A stretch of DNA of 64,000 nt from Candidatus Eremiobacterota bacterium (GCA_031082125.1 JAVHLM010000006.1:123926-187925), one strand, 5' to 3'. Counted from the first letter of the stretch, positions 45,501-53,447 are shown. The notes: generated from the letters alone by a model not told the origin. A program made the numbers and translations.

Positions 45501-46438
45501 CCGCAATGCTCGTGCACATGAGCGGGGAGCAGGCGGAGCGCGGCGAGTACCTGTCGCCGGTCCTGGACCCGAAAAGCCTCTGCCGCTGGGGCATGGTCAA
45601 AAAGACCCTCCGCGATGACAAAAACGGCTCTGTGAGCTTATTCACCCGCTCAGGCAGGGCACCGGTACCAGACAGCACCTGGAGCGAATGGTCACCGCCC
45701 CACCCCCAGGAGCACCTTGAAAAAATCACGAGCCCCGAGGGCAATTTCCTCCAGGTGAAAGCTCTTCTCCAGTCGGCGATGCCCTCGTCATCGCCCATCC
45801 TCGAGGGAATCTGGCTCTATTATGCAAAAAGCGGCATAACACCAGCCGTCCGCATCATCGCACCTTCAGGAGGCGAGCGGTGGGGAGGGAAAAAGGAGAT
45901 CACCTGGTCCGTGGAACACTTCCCTTCCGAGTGGCTTTCCTTTGACATCCTCATATCCCGCGATGAGGGCCTTACCTGGAAGGCTCTCAGGAGGCATTTC
46001 AGGGAGCCTGCGAAGAAAAAGGACGCCATCAAGGGGAAAGGCGACATCCGCTTTGAATGGAGCACAGGGGAGGAAAAAGACGGGCCGGTGAGGATAAAAA
46101 TCTCGGCGGTGGTGCCGGGAGAAAGCCTGGGAGCGCAGGGGGTGTCCAAGGGCTTCGTGCTCTGCAATACTCCCCCCTCGGTGACCGTCGAGAAATGCGC
46201 CATGGCCTCCGGAATGATAACCCTCGAGGGGAGAGCCACCTCTGCCCTGGCCGTGATTAAAGGAGTGCTGGTGAGAGTCAACAAAGATCCATGGATAGCC
46301 GCCATTCCGCGCGACGGCATCTTTGACTCGCAGGACGAGGCCTTCAGCCTCACCATGGAAGCCTCTTCAAAAAACGTGGTGGAAATCAGGGCCATAGATG
46401 AAGCCGGCAACAGGACCGACGTGGAAAAACGGCTCTAA
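42527..46438 (+). CDS. Giant S55 (SpoIVB-like) protease / beta-propeller fusion
   Basis: A 1303-residue exported protein. Signal peptide about 1-27. Residues about 30-340 form an S55 peptidase-like domain with GMSGSPVYVNNRLAGAISYG (Ser93) and, later, GFGHSMAQFGDV (His267). In SpoIVB the GH element precedes the Ser, so order is reversed, a form also seen in other non-Bacillus members. Residues 340-640 hold Ig-like strands and a low-complexity Pro/Glu linker; about 690-1010 is a propeller of repeats such as SLYVGTAPHGKLFRVT and LLAGTGNRGLVVAV; the C-terminus has Ig/CHU-like domains. It starts 26 bases after the O-antigen ligase gene and ends convergent with selB. Substrate unknown. Confidence 0.8.
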   Translation: MKLFRIPLLMAAVLLFLIIAALPSAARPDFIPAAELKRGMKGYGRSVFSGTKIESFPVTILGVIRHFIADRDLILIRIDGGPCLKSGIIAGMSGSPVYVNNRLAGAISYGWSFSKIPIAGMTPAEDMYEELFTAQPPKGRGGAAGTPLKAPLSEAVVIKGRRYSHAQLITPGLRGLEKEGIIPLSPVKSLVFARGFSRESLASLEKSLPACQIMTSVTALSEGKNAPAPPMVPGAVLGVELLSGDLEVAGAGTLTYCEGSRFMGFGHSMAQFGDVEIPVTSGAVEEILPCVDHSVRFTSSRGVVGALTLDRAMGVGGVLGKKAPSVPCEIALRDSSAHRTFRVKVIQHPYLTASLLSDVLREGIGSRTSTLRDATAEIHYAVELKNHRALEFTDVVTGSSINSAVTSQFTRYLSRIMQNDFSRVMITRLSMDVNVTAGKKSATIRAISTEKDRYMPGETMVVKIQLSPYREKPVTREVVIPIPADYPPGTIRIGACGGEGTLRMRKSLLIPVPAPSRIEQALRFVEEGEKNNELVVKAVFPRETSLVSDDEFFFLPPSRAKLFAAAPQSTMQASKDVFLSRQAEPWVINGMETLKVEIGEKKARQDSPEGKDSTASSGGFASIPFSSRQEKPARTSDDLSLTAPIPPPREPEPQPSKAPDARAGKQDQGTGKSDEGEKESALVPEPLQWSLSERSDLARGTFHNVALSSKGELRLAPLSREIPANGRLSFLALAWDRASRTLFTAGSGGKVFSLTEGASSLQQYADIDEPLITSLCAGKDGSLYVGTAPHGKLFRVTRDSRCELVRIFREPYLWALTAESDGSLLAGTGRPGAIYRVTPQGEAELLARTCEDHVLCLARSPGGRLLAGTGNRGLVVAVKPGGTTAPLFAAKGECVDAMALGHEGTIWCASGNALYAIAPGGSLKEQYLPEGPVLSLAADGKGAVYAGTGDRGGLYRAGGGYPAERIYAASSGAFTALLPSEEGGLWAATAHPAMLVHMSGEQAERGEYLSPVLDPKSLCRWGMVKKTLRDDKNGSVSLFTRSGRAPVPDSTWSEWSPPHPQEHLEKITSPEGNFLQVKALLQSAMPSSSPILEGIWLYYAKSGITPAVRIIAPSGGERWGGKKEITWSVEHFPSEWLSFDILISRDEGLTWKALRRHFREPAKKKDAIKGKGDIRFEWSTGEEKDGPVRIKISAVVPGESLGAQGVSKGFVLCNTPPSVTVEKCAMASGMITLEGRATSALAVIKGVLVRVNKDPWIAAIPRDGIFDSQDEAFSLTMEASSKNVVEIRAIDEAGNRTDVEKRL

Positions 46439-48333
46439 GCGAGGACCCTCACGTCGCCATTGCGCTTCGTGTAATGGATATTGTCCATATGCTCCAGCAG
46501 GGGGATGACATATTTCCTCGTGGTGCCCAGCAGATCGCGGGCTTCCGCCGCCGTCACCGACCCCTTGCTCCTTATGCGGTCACCGATGAGTTTCTTCGCC
46601 TTGTTAAAAGTGCTTTCATGGATGAGGAACTCCGGAAGAACCTTCCGCAGGATCCCCTGGGATATAAGAAAATCCTCGACAAGCCTGAAGCTCTTCTCGT
46701 CACACTGGAGCTTCTTTACGAGCTCCGGCCTGAAATCAGGGGAGAATCCCCCCCCCTCCAGAAGCTTTTCCAGCTTCTGCCTGAGGGCCTCATGGGCTCC
46801 CGAAAGGCGCGGCCTATGACTCTGGCGTGCCATGAGGCCCCCGCGCACCGCCACAAGGCCCTCAGCGACAAGATCCTCCATGATCCTCTCTAGAAGATCG
46901 GGGTGCGCTTTGCATGCCATCTTCATTATCTCCTGGCGGCTCCAGCCGCTCTTCGATGGTGAGGCCTCCTCAAGGCGCCCCAGGCCCTCCAGGACGCTTT
47001 CCCTGGCAGAAGAGTAATCACTCTGGCGCACAAAGCTTCCCTTCCCGGGGAAATGGCGGAGGATCTCCTTCTGCACCAGAGCCTGGAGTGCCTTTTGAAG
47101 GTCCTCTTCGCTTATCTGGAGAGCCCTGGCAAGATCCTTCTCCAGGAGCGCGGTCATGGCCGCCTGGGAGAAGTGGCCCATCAGGACCTCTTGATAATCG
47201 GTACTTTCTTTTTTCCTGAGCACTTCGATAACGTCGCCCTTCCCTTTTTTATGGAGCCCGGGATAGGGATCAAGGACCGTGCCTCCTCCCAGGGTGAAAA
47301 GGGCAGAGGCGTTTCTCAGTATAAAACGGTCTCCTCTCATGGCCACTGCGGGCTCTGCGAAAAGAAGCTGCACAAATCCCTCTTCTCCCGGCACGAGCTC
47401 CGCCTTCTCAAGGAGCCTCGCCTTCCCCAGGTACTCGGCGGTACCCATGTAAATCCTCACAGGAATATTGTTCCTGAGCGGATGGGGGGCTCTCGGAATC
47501 ACTTTCATCTTCACGTCCACCATGGTGGTGGGCTTCAGAAAACCGGGGGGGGAGAGCTCGAAGCCCCTCTGCACTTCATGGCGCTCAAGGCCGGCAAGGT
47601 TGATGGCCACGCGCTGCCCTGCCACCGCCCTGGCAACCTCTCTGTTGTGAACCTGGATGGCCCTCACCTTGAGCTCCCTCCCCGGCGGGATGAGAGAAAC
47701 GCGGGCGCCTTTGTCCAAGGTCCCCGAGAGAAGGGTTCCTGCAACGATCGTTCCAAAGCCCTGCTTGGAGAAAATCCTGTCAATGGGGTAGCGGTATTCC
47801 TTGTGCTCGTCACGGGGCGGCGTCTTGCGGGCAATATCCTCCAGGACGGCATCAAGGTCCGCCCGCCCATGGCCGGTCACGGAAGAAAAGGCCACCAGGG
47901 GTGCCCCTTCCAGAAAGGTGCCCCTCAGCAACTCGCTGAACTCCTCGCGGCGTTTCTCCACAAGCCCATCCGGCGCGAGATCGGCCTTGCTGATGACGAC
48001 AGCGCCCCGGCCCACGCCAAGAAGCTCGAGAATATCGAGGTGCTCGACGGTCTGCGGCTTGATTCCCTCGACGGCATCTATGACAAGCATCACCATGTCA
48101 AAGCCGCCCACGCCGGCAAGCATGTTCTTCAGGAAGCGCTCATGGCCCGGCACATCAACAATGCCAAGGACATGGCCCGAGGGAAGGGTCATGTGGGCGA
48201 ACCCGAGATCGATGGACATTCCCCTCTCCTTCTCCTCGGGAAGCCTGTCGGGGTCTATCCCGGTGAGAGCCTTGATAAGGGTTGACTTGCCATGATCGAC
48301 ATGGCCTGCCGTGCCCATGATGAAATTCGCCAT
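46435..48333 (-). CDS. selB: Selenocysteine-specific translation factor SelB
   Basis: A 632-residue GTPase that delivers Sec-tRNA-Sec to the ribosome at UGA codons next to a SECIS hairpin. G1 motif GTAGHVDHGKST, G2/G3 region ERGMSIDLGF...IVDVPGHERF, and SKAD (G4). EF-Tu-like domains 2 and 3 follow, then the SelB-specific domain 4 (about 380-632) with winged-helix repeats that bind SECIS RNA; the last repeat (KGSVTAAEARDLLGTTRKYVIPLLEHMDNI) is typical. ATG 48333 follows AAAGGAG. A tRNA-Sec gene lies 63 bases upstream on the same strand. selA and selD are not in the window. Confidence 0.95.
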   Translation of the reverse strand: MANFIMGTAGHVDHGKSTLIKALTGIDPDRLPEEKERGMSIDLGFAHMTLPSGHVLGIVDVPGHERFLKNMLAGVGGFDMVMLVIDAVEGIKPQTVEHLDILELLGVGRGAVVISKADLAPDGLVEKRREEFSELLRGTFLEGAPLVAFSSVTGHGRADLDAVLEDIARKTPPRDEHKEYRYPIDRIFSKQGFGTIVAGTLLSGTLDKGARVSLIPPGRELKVRAIQVHNREVARAVAGQRVAINLAGLERHEVQRGFELSPPGFLKPTTMVDVKMKVIPRAPHPLRNNIPVRIYMGTAEYLGKARLLEKAELVPGEEGFVQLLFAEPAVAMRGDRFILRNASALFTLGGGTVLDPYPGLHKKGKGDVIEVLRKKESTDYQEVLMGHFSQAAMTALLEKDLARALQISEEDLQKALQALVQKEILRHFPGKGSFVRQSDYSSARESVLEGLGRLEEASPSKSGWSRQEIMKMACKAHPDLLERIMEDLVAEGLVAVRGGLMARQSHRPRLSGAHEALRQKLEKLLEGGGFSPDFRPELVKKLQCDEKSFRLVEDFLISQGILRKVLPEFLIHESTFNKAKKLIGDRIRSKGSVTAAEARDLLGTTRKYVIPLLEHMDNIHYTKRNGDVRVLA

Positions 48334-48396
48334 AGAAAAAGGCTCCTTTCATGAAAAGATGGTCCTGCGGGGGAGAGGCGGGGCATGGTGAAAAGA

Positions 48397-48488
48397 TGGC
48401 GGGAGCGGGAAGGAGTCGAACCTTCCAGGGATGTTACCCCCCCGACGGGTTTGAAGTCCGTGAGAGCCACCGGGCCCCATCCACTCCC
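48397..48488 (-). tRNA. selC: tRNA-Sec (anticodon UCA)
   Basis: A 92-nt tRNA. The acceptor stem is 8 bp (GGGAGTGG with CCGCTCCC, one G-U), the D stem can reach 6 bp (GGGGCC with GGCTCT), the anticodon loop CTTCAAA holds TCA at 48454-48452, a long variable arm is present, the T arm reads GAAGG-TTCGACT-CCTTC, and a genomic CCA follows the discriminator G. The extended acceptor and D stem, UCA anticodon and variable arm are specific to tRNA-Sec. It starts seven bases after the 48496 gene and precedes selB by 63 bases. Confidence 0.96.
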
Positions 48489-48495
48489 ATCTTTA

Positions 48496-49350
48496 TTATT
48501 CTTCCTTCTTCGGTGGCTCTTCCTTCTTTGAGGGTTTCTTTTTTTCTTTTTTTTCGGTCCTGTCATACTCATGGAGGAGCATGGGGCGGTACCCGAGACT
48601 GTAGAAAGCCTTTCCCTGCTTGAAATAGACAGCGTATTCCGGCTTCGAGAAGAGGACCTTTTCCTTGAGATCCCTCACGGTGTTCTTGGCATTCTTGCCC
48701 TCGAGAGAGACGCTCCCGTAGCCTGAGAGGCCTGCCTCGGAAGCCAGGGGCGCCAGGTCAATCTTGGAGCCCCACTTGTGGATGCGGACACCGGGGCCTT
48801 TCGGCTCCTCAGGGACTTTTTTGACAAAGAGCACTATCTTCTCGGGGGCATACTCCACGGCAGAGGGAAGGGAAAAGAACTGGATCTTCCTGTAGCTCTG
48901 GATAAGCCCTTCGGGGATGGTCTTCTGCTTCATGGCGTACTCAAGGCCGGCAATATTAATCCTCCTTATGTCTCCGTTCCCCAGATTCAGTATAATCTTC
49001 GTCGTGGGCATATCCTTGAGGGGGCAGTCCTCGTACGATTCGCTCCAGTCATCGAGGCCCTTGCTCTTGAAAAAGGAGATAAGCTCCTCACACTCCTTGG
49101 TTTCGAGGGAGCCCTTCATGAGCACATTCCGGCCTTCACGCTCATTGTAAAAGGAATAGAGGACCTCGCCACTCCTGTAGAGGCAGAACCGGGGCACCTT
49201 GGCAAGATCATAGAGGGGCGGCCTCATTCCCCCTTCGGTATCGACATAGAGGTAGACCTGGTCCAGGGGAGGATCATAGGCACCAAAAGCCTTGAGGGGA
49301 AAGAGAAAAATCCCGCACAGCACAAGAATGACTGCAAGCGCTCTTATCAT
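48496..49350 (-). CDS. Secreted protein of unknown function
   Basis: A 284-residue exported protein. Signal peptide about 1-23 (LAVILVLCGIFLFPLKAFG). The body looks like a mixed alpha/beta fold with QVYLYVDTEGGMRPPLYDLAKVPRFCLYRSGEVLYS and PTTKIILNLGNGDIRRINIAGLEY, and a Lys/Glu-rich C-terminal tail. I do not recognise the family. ATG 49350 follows AAAGGAGTTGAGAGT. The tRNA-Sec gene begins seven bases after its stop, so the tRNA may be processed from the same transcript. Confidence 0.62.
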   Translation of the reverse strand: MIRALAVILVLCGIFLFPLKAFGAYDPPLDQVYLYVDTEGGMRPPLYDLAKVPRFCLYRSGEVLYSFYNEREGRNVLMKGSLETKECEELISFFKSKGLDDWSESYEDCPLKDMPTTKIILNLGNGDIRRINIAGLEYAMKQKTIPEGLIQSYRKIQFFSLPSAVEYAPEKIVLFVKKVPEEPKGPGVRIHKWGSKIDLAPLASEAGLSGYGSVSLEGKNAKNTVRDLKEKVLFSKPEYAVYFKQGKAFYSLGYRPMLLHEYDRTEKKEKKKPSKKEEPPKKEE

Positions 49351-49436
49351 ACTCTCAACTCCTTTTCGGTGTTCATAAGAATTCTGTCACCGTGCCGTAG
49401 AAAGGGGTTCGGCACGCGGAGACAGAACTCTTCCCC

Positions 49437-50726
49437 ATGAAGATTTCTGTCTCTGGGAAGCCCGGCCTCGCCGTCATCGTGCTTGCAGCAGTCTTTTTCC
49501 TTCTCCCCGCCTCAGCCCGGGCCGATACCCTGTACTGGGTGCTCCTTTCAGGTGACCTCTTTCCATTTATTCCCCTGTGGTGCTTTCTCCTCCTCTTGTG
49601 GTCCCTCTTTCTTCTTTTCAGTGCCGCGGGGAGGGGAGAGAGGCTCCTGGGGGCCTCAGGCCTCCTGTGCCTTGTCCTCATGGTCCCCATGGCGCTCACG
49701 GTACATTTTCTCGCATGGGCACCCTGCCTAGCTCTTGCCGGGGGAGCCTTTCTCATTCACTTTCTCATGCTCTCGGCAAAGAAGGGCACAAGCCCTGCCT
49801 GGGCTCACTCCCTCAGGCGTGACAGGATCTTTCTCGCTATCGCTGCAGCAGGTGCCATCGTGCTCACCGTCATGTATCACCAGCCTCCCGTACTTGTTTA
49901 CAGGCTCCGCTTCTCCTCGACATTCATGGTCTCCGAATGGCTCACAAAAGGAGGCGAAGGAAGCGCCAGAGCCCTTCTCATGGCTCTGGAAGACCGCAGG
50001 TACAGGGAAAAGGACAAGCTTATCCCCCTCCTGGTAAGGCGCCAGGAAAAAAGGGCCGTTCCCGCCCTTGTGGCCCTCCTCTCGGGAGATCATGATCTCT
50101 CCCTGCGGTGCCAGGCCGCCAGGGCTCTCGGGGCACTCCATGCAGAAGAGGCACTGCCTGCAATGGTGGCGCTTCTCTTCAGCGAAACAGACAGCAGCCT
50201 GCGAGGCGCCATCACAGAATCGCTCTCTGCCATCGACAGGGAAAAAGCCACCGCTCTCGTCAGGGAGTATCAGGCATCCCATCAAAACACCGGCTGTTCC
50301 GCAGATATTGCGCTGCTGTCACTTGACCCCTCGTCAGAGCTCGCAAATGCAGGCACCGCCGCAGCCAGGGAGAGAGACCCTGAGAAACTCCTGGCGCTCT
50401 ATGAGGCTCTCATGGTAAGCCGGAAAAGCCCGCCGCAGGCTCTGAGGGAAAGACTCTTCCGCGGGAGGGAGAGCTCCGTGAGGGAGAAAGCCGCCATTCT
50501 TGCAGCCCGCCATCAGGACCGCGAAGCTCTTCCCTCTCTGATTGCCCTCCTTGGCGATAATGACCCTTCGGTAAGGAGCGCCGCCAACTGGGCCCTCATC
50601 AACCTCACCGGGGAAAATTTCGGGTTTTGCTTCGACGATCAGGAAAAAGAGCGGAATGCCGCCGTGAAAAGGTGGCAGTCCTGGGCGCGGGGAAAAAATT
50701 TACAAAAAAAGGGGGATCTGCTATAA
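49437..50726 (+). CDS. HEAT-repeat membrane protein
   Basis: A 429-residue protein. Four or five N-terminal membrane segments (about 10-155; LAVIVLAAVFFLLPASARA to AIAAAGAIVLTVMYH) precede a cytoplasmic or periplasmic HEAT/PBS-repeat domain (about 165-410): AVPALVALLSGDHDLSLRCQAARALGALHAEEALP, and ALPSLIALLGDNDPSVRSAANWAL. HEAT repeats of this type are protein-interaction scaffolds. The start region lacks a strong ribosome site, so the first codon could be misplaced. The stop codon TAA at 50724-50726 lies within the -10 box of the next gene. Confidence 0.68.
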   Translation: MKISVSGKPGLAVIVLAAVFFLLPASARADTLYWVLLSGDLFPFIPLWCFLLLLWSLFLLFSAAGRGERLLGASGLLCLVLMVPMALTVHFLAWAPCLALAGGAFLIHFLMLSAKKGTSPAWAHSLRRDRIFLAIAAAGAIVLTVMYHQPPVLVYRLRFSSTFMVSEWLTKGGEGSARALLMALEDRRYREKDKLIPLLVRRQEKRAVPALVALLSGDHDLSLRCQAARALGALHAEEALPAMVALLFSETDSSLRGAITESLSAIDREKATALVREYQASHQNTGCSADIALLSLDPSSELANAGTAAARERDPEKLLALYEALMVSRKSPPQALRERLFRGRESSVREKAAILAARHQDREALPSLIALLGDNDPSVRSAANWALINLTGENFGFCFDDQEKERNAAVKRWQSWARGKNLQKKGDLL

Positions 50727-50727
50727 T
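50699..50727 (+). promoter_or_regulatory. Sigma-70 promoter within the HEAT gene 3' end, for the pilin gene
   Basis: TTTACA (50699-50704), 17-base spacer, extended -10 TGC-TATAAT (50722-50727). The TAA stop of the HEAT gene is part of TATAAT. A start point 7 bases downstream would be at about 50734, at the ATG (50735), predicting a leaderless mRNA. Confidence 0.85.
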
Positions 50728-50734
50728 TACGATA

Positions 50735-51196
50735 ATGGATATATTTTCATATCACAGGTATCCCTCAGGGAAAGGCCCCGGTGGAGCCCGGCGAGGGTTC
50801 TCCCTCATTGAGATCATGCTGGTCATGGCCATTATAGGGCTCCTGATAAGCATCATCCTTCCCCAGATCATGAAGGCGAAATACACGACCCACTTCAACG
50901 CCTGCCAGCAGAATCAGCGCAACCTCGCCGCGGCCCTGGAGGTATACTGGGTTGACAACAAGAGCAAATACCCCGATGACAGCCTCGAACCCATATATGC
51001 CGGCAACTACACCAAGAAGCACCATTGTCCCGCCAACCCCGGCATCCCCGACTACGGCTATACTTCAGACAACAGCGAGAAGGCTTATACGCTTTGGTGC
51101 CTGGGAAGGCACCTGAGCGGCGCGGGGCTTATTCCGCAGGGATATCCCCAGTACACCAATTCAAGAGGAATGATACCGCTGCCCCCGGGGAATTAA
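50735..51196 (+). CDS. Type IV prepilin-like protein
   Basis: A 153-residue pilin or type II secretion pseudopilin. The 21-residue leader ends in G, cleaved before FSLIEIMLVMAIIGLLIS, with E5 conserved. The head has CQQNQRNLAAALEVYWVDNKSKYPDDSLEPIYAGNY and a C-terminal segment with two cysteines. The prepilin peptidase site and hydrophobic helix are clear. There is no in-frame start between this ATG and the pilin helix, and no Shine-Dalgarno before it. With the strong promoter just upstream, translation is likely leaderless. Convergent with DUF503, overlapping by four bases. Confidence 0.85.
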   Translation: MDIFSYHRYPSGKGPGGARRGFSLIEIMLVMAIIGLLISIILPQIMKAKYTTHFNACQQNQRNLAAALEVYWVDNKSKYPDDSLEPIYAGNYTKKHHCPANPGIPDYGYTSDNSEKAYTLWCLGRHLSGAGLIPQGYPQYTNSRGMIPLPPGN

Positions 51197-51483
51197 AGGG
51201 TACAATACTCGGTAATGCACCCGATTATCTCGACACTGCCGTCGCTTTCCACATAGCCGGCGATTTTTGACAGCACGCTTTCGGCATTCTTTTTTTCGCC
51301 CGTCACAAAGGCGATGCCCAGGGTGGCGCGCTGCCACTTCTCCAGGTCATCGACCTCGGCGATGGAGGCTCCGAAGCGGTTTCTCACCCGATCCTTGAGG
51401 CTTTTCACGACGGCGCGCTTCTTTTTCAATGAGTCGGGCTCCTCGAGCAGATGGAGCTCCATGCGACAGATACCTGCAACCAT
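51193..51483 (-). CDS. DUF503/YlxP-family small protein
   Basis: A 96-residue protein matching DUF503 (YlxP): begins ICRMELHLLEEPDSLKKKRAVVKSLKDRVRNRFGASIAEVD and includes WQRATLGIAFVTGEKK. The fold is a small alpha/beta domain; it is often near ribosome-maturation genes (rbfA) in other bacteria, but function is undefined. It ends four bases inside the pilin gene's 3' end. It lies 12 bases downstream of the MoxR gene on the same strand, so is the third gene of the phosphatase-MoxR-DUF503 unit. Confidence 0.88.
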   Translation of the reverse strand: MVAGICRMELHLLEEPDSLKKKRAVVKSLKDRVRNRFGASIAEVDDLEKWQRATLGIAFVTGEKKNAESVLSKIAGYVESDGSVEIIGCITEYCTL

Positions 51484-51495
51484 AGGTTTCTTCCT

Positions 51496-52437
51496 TTACA
51501 CGGGCACGGTTACCTCGCCGAGCACCTCCTGAATCACTCTCTGGCCCTCGCCGTTCCGGGAAAAATCATACCTGCCCTTTATGCGGTGGGAGAGCGTCAC
51601 TGATGCCATGGCCTTCACGTCATCGGGGATCACGTAGTCCCGCCCCTTGAGGGCTCCATGGGCCTGAGAGGCCCTGAAGAGCGAAAGGGAGCCCCGGGGG
51701 CTTGCCCCCAGGGAGAGTGTGGAGCTGTCTCTGGTCTTCTGCACGATCTTTACAATATATTCACGGAGCGTAGCCTCAACATGGACAGCCTTGACAATCT
51801 GCTGCATCGCCATGAGCTCCTCCAGGGTCACGACGGCTTTGATGCCCTCGATGGGATGGACAAGCTGCTGCCCCACCAGCATCTCGTTCTCTGCATCAAA
51901 AGAGGGGTAACCGAGGGAAAGGCGCATGAAGAAGCGGTCAAGCTGCGCCTCGGGGAGGGGAAAGGTGCCGTCTGTCTCAATGGGGTTCTGCGTGGCAATT
52001 ACCATGAATGGCCGCGGAAGAGCCATGGTGACGGTATCAATACTGACCTGGCGCTCTTCCATGCATTCCAGGAGGGCTGACTGCGTCTTGGGCGTGGCCC
52101 TGTTGATCTCGTCCACGAGCACGATATGATGATGGATTGGACCGGAGCGGAAGAGAAAGTCACCGGTTTTCTGGTTGAAGACATTGACGCCCAGAATATC
52201 GGAAGGAAGGAGGTCGGGGGTGCACTGGATCCTCGCATAGGAACAGCCCAGGGACCGCGCAACCGCCTTGGCGAGCATGGTCTTTCCCACGCCGGGTACA
52301 TCCTCGATGAGAAGATGCCCCTCGGAGAAAAGGGCGCACAATACGAGCTCGATGACCTGGTGTTTCCCGATGATTACTTTCTCTACGCTTGAAACAACTT
52401 TTCTGCCCGTCTCAGCAACTGTCGCAGGGGTCATCAT
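51496..52437 (-). CDS. MoxR-family AAA+ ATPase
   Basis: A 313-residue chaperone-like ATPase. Walker A in EDVPGVGKTMLAKAV, Walker B IVLVDEINRATPKTQSALLECMEERQVS, sensor VIATQNPIETDGTFPLPEAQLDRFFM, and a lid domain near TLSLGASPRGSLSLFRASQA. MoxR ATPases typically team with VWA/DUF58 proteins; here a second full MoxR-DUF58-VWA operon lies at 58437, and this copy is instead linked to a phosphatase by an ATGA overlap. The ATGATG start overlaps the phosphatase stop. Confidence 0.93.
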   Translation of the reverse strand: MMTPATVAETGRKVVSSVEKVIIGKHQVIELVLCALFSEGHLLIEDVPGVGKTMLAKAVARSLGCSYARIQCTPDLLPSDILGVNVFNQKTGDFLFRSGPIHHHIVLVDEINRATPKTQSALLECMEERQVSIDTVTMALPRPFMVIATQNPIETDGTFPLPEAQLDRFFMRLSLGYPSFDAENEMLVGQQLVHPIEGIKAVVTLEELMAMQQIVKAVHVEATLREYIVKIVQKTRDSSTLSLGASPRGSLSLFRASQAHGALKGRDYVIPDDVKAMASVTLSHRIKGRYDFSRNGEGQRVIQEVLGEVTVPV

Positions 52438-53447
52438 CCACCATCGGGATAATAGATTTCAATGAACGGCTCGCTCTTGGGCATACCATGGAGATCGATG
52501 TTGACCACCTTTCCCTCATAAGCAATCACGGGCTCAAGCTTATGCATGGGGGTGTGGCCTACGACAAAACCCTTGATGCCCATGAGCTTCATCATCTCCT
52601 CAAGCTCCTCATTGGTAAAGGGTTTGGTGCGCATCCCCGTGTAGTAATCGAAGCCCCATACTTTCCTGCCCCAGAGGAAGGCTTCCTTTGCCTTGAACTT
52701 CACCGCGCTGGAGAGCTCATCCACCTTGTCCACAGGCATCCAGAACTCCTTCTTATCGGGTATGGAGTGGGAGTATAGCCTGCCGTTTATCACAAATCCC
52801 AGCCTGAGCGTATGGCGGAGAAACTCCCCCATTTCGCCTTCCATGGCCTTTCTCCAGGCGTCAACGCCGCCGAAGCTGCTGATGGTCCCCTCGCCGCCCT
52901 GGACATACCAGTTCAGAAAACGGAGTATGATCTCGGCAGACTCATAGCTCAGGTTCTTCTCTTTCATGTATTTCTTTACTATCACGCAGTATTGCTGAGG
53001 GTTCTCCATGATAAACTGGAGATCCTCGTCGGTGATGAACTCGAAGACGCCAAGGGCCTCCAGCATCATCTCGTCATGGTTTCCCAGCACGAGATGAACA
53101 AAGGAGCGGAAAGAGGGAAATCGCTCGCGGAGCTCCTGCACGTGACGGGAGAGCTTCTTGATCGTCTGGAGGATTCTCCAGGGGCCCCGGGGCCACTCCT
53201 CCTGCTCGCCTTCCATTGCCTCGCCGCGCCAGTCAACATAATCCCCGATGAGGACGAGATCAACCGTATCGCTCTCAGGATTCCACACCGTCGTTCCCGG
53301 GATGACGAGCTGCTGCTCCTCAAGGATCCTCAGGAGCCGGAAATAGTCTCCATGAAGATCGCCGATTGCCACTACCTTTCTCATCTTCTTCGGGGTATCT
53401 GTGTCCTGGGAGGCTGTCACTGCCGTATCCTGTGCTCCGTCTTCCAT
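52434..53447 (-). CDS. PPP-type metallophosphoesterase
   Basis: A 337-residue calcineurin-like phosphatase. Metal and phosphate motifs are in order: GDLHGD (about 29-34), GDYVDWRG, GNHDEM, an insert rich in Phe/Leu, then SHSIP and VVGHTPMHKLEPVIAYEG...NIDLHG. These match the prokaryotic PPP Ser/Thr phosphatase branch. The 20-residue Asp/Thr-rich N-terminus is unassigned; ATG 53447 has AAGG nearby. It overlaps the downstream MoxR gene by four bases (ATGA). Confidence 0.85.
   Translation of the reverse strand: MEDGAQDTAVTASQDTDTPKKMRKVVAIGDLHGDYFRLLRILEEQQLVIPGTTVWNPESDTVDLVLIGDYVDWRGEAMEGEQEEWPRGPWRILQTIKKLSRHVQELRERFPSFRSFVHLVLGNHDEMMLEALGVFEFITDEDLQFIMENPQQYCVIVKKYMKEKNLSYESAEIILRFLNWYVQGGEGTISSFGGVDAWRKAMEGEMGEFLRHTLRLGFVINGRLYSHSIPDKKEFWMPVDKVDELSSAVKFKAKEAFLWGRKVWGFDYYTGMRTKPFTNEELEEMMKLMGIKGFVVGHTPMHKLEPVIAYEGKVVNIDLHGMPKSEPFIEIYYPDGG

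Noticed and set aside
47053..48285. A 410-codon plus-strand open frame opposite selB
   Set aside because: Antisense shadow; no domain, start site or promoter.
48255..48572. A 105-codon open frame overlapping tRNA-Sec and selB
   Set aside because: It runs through the tRNA and the start of selB; the tRNA fold and the selB motifs are secure.
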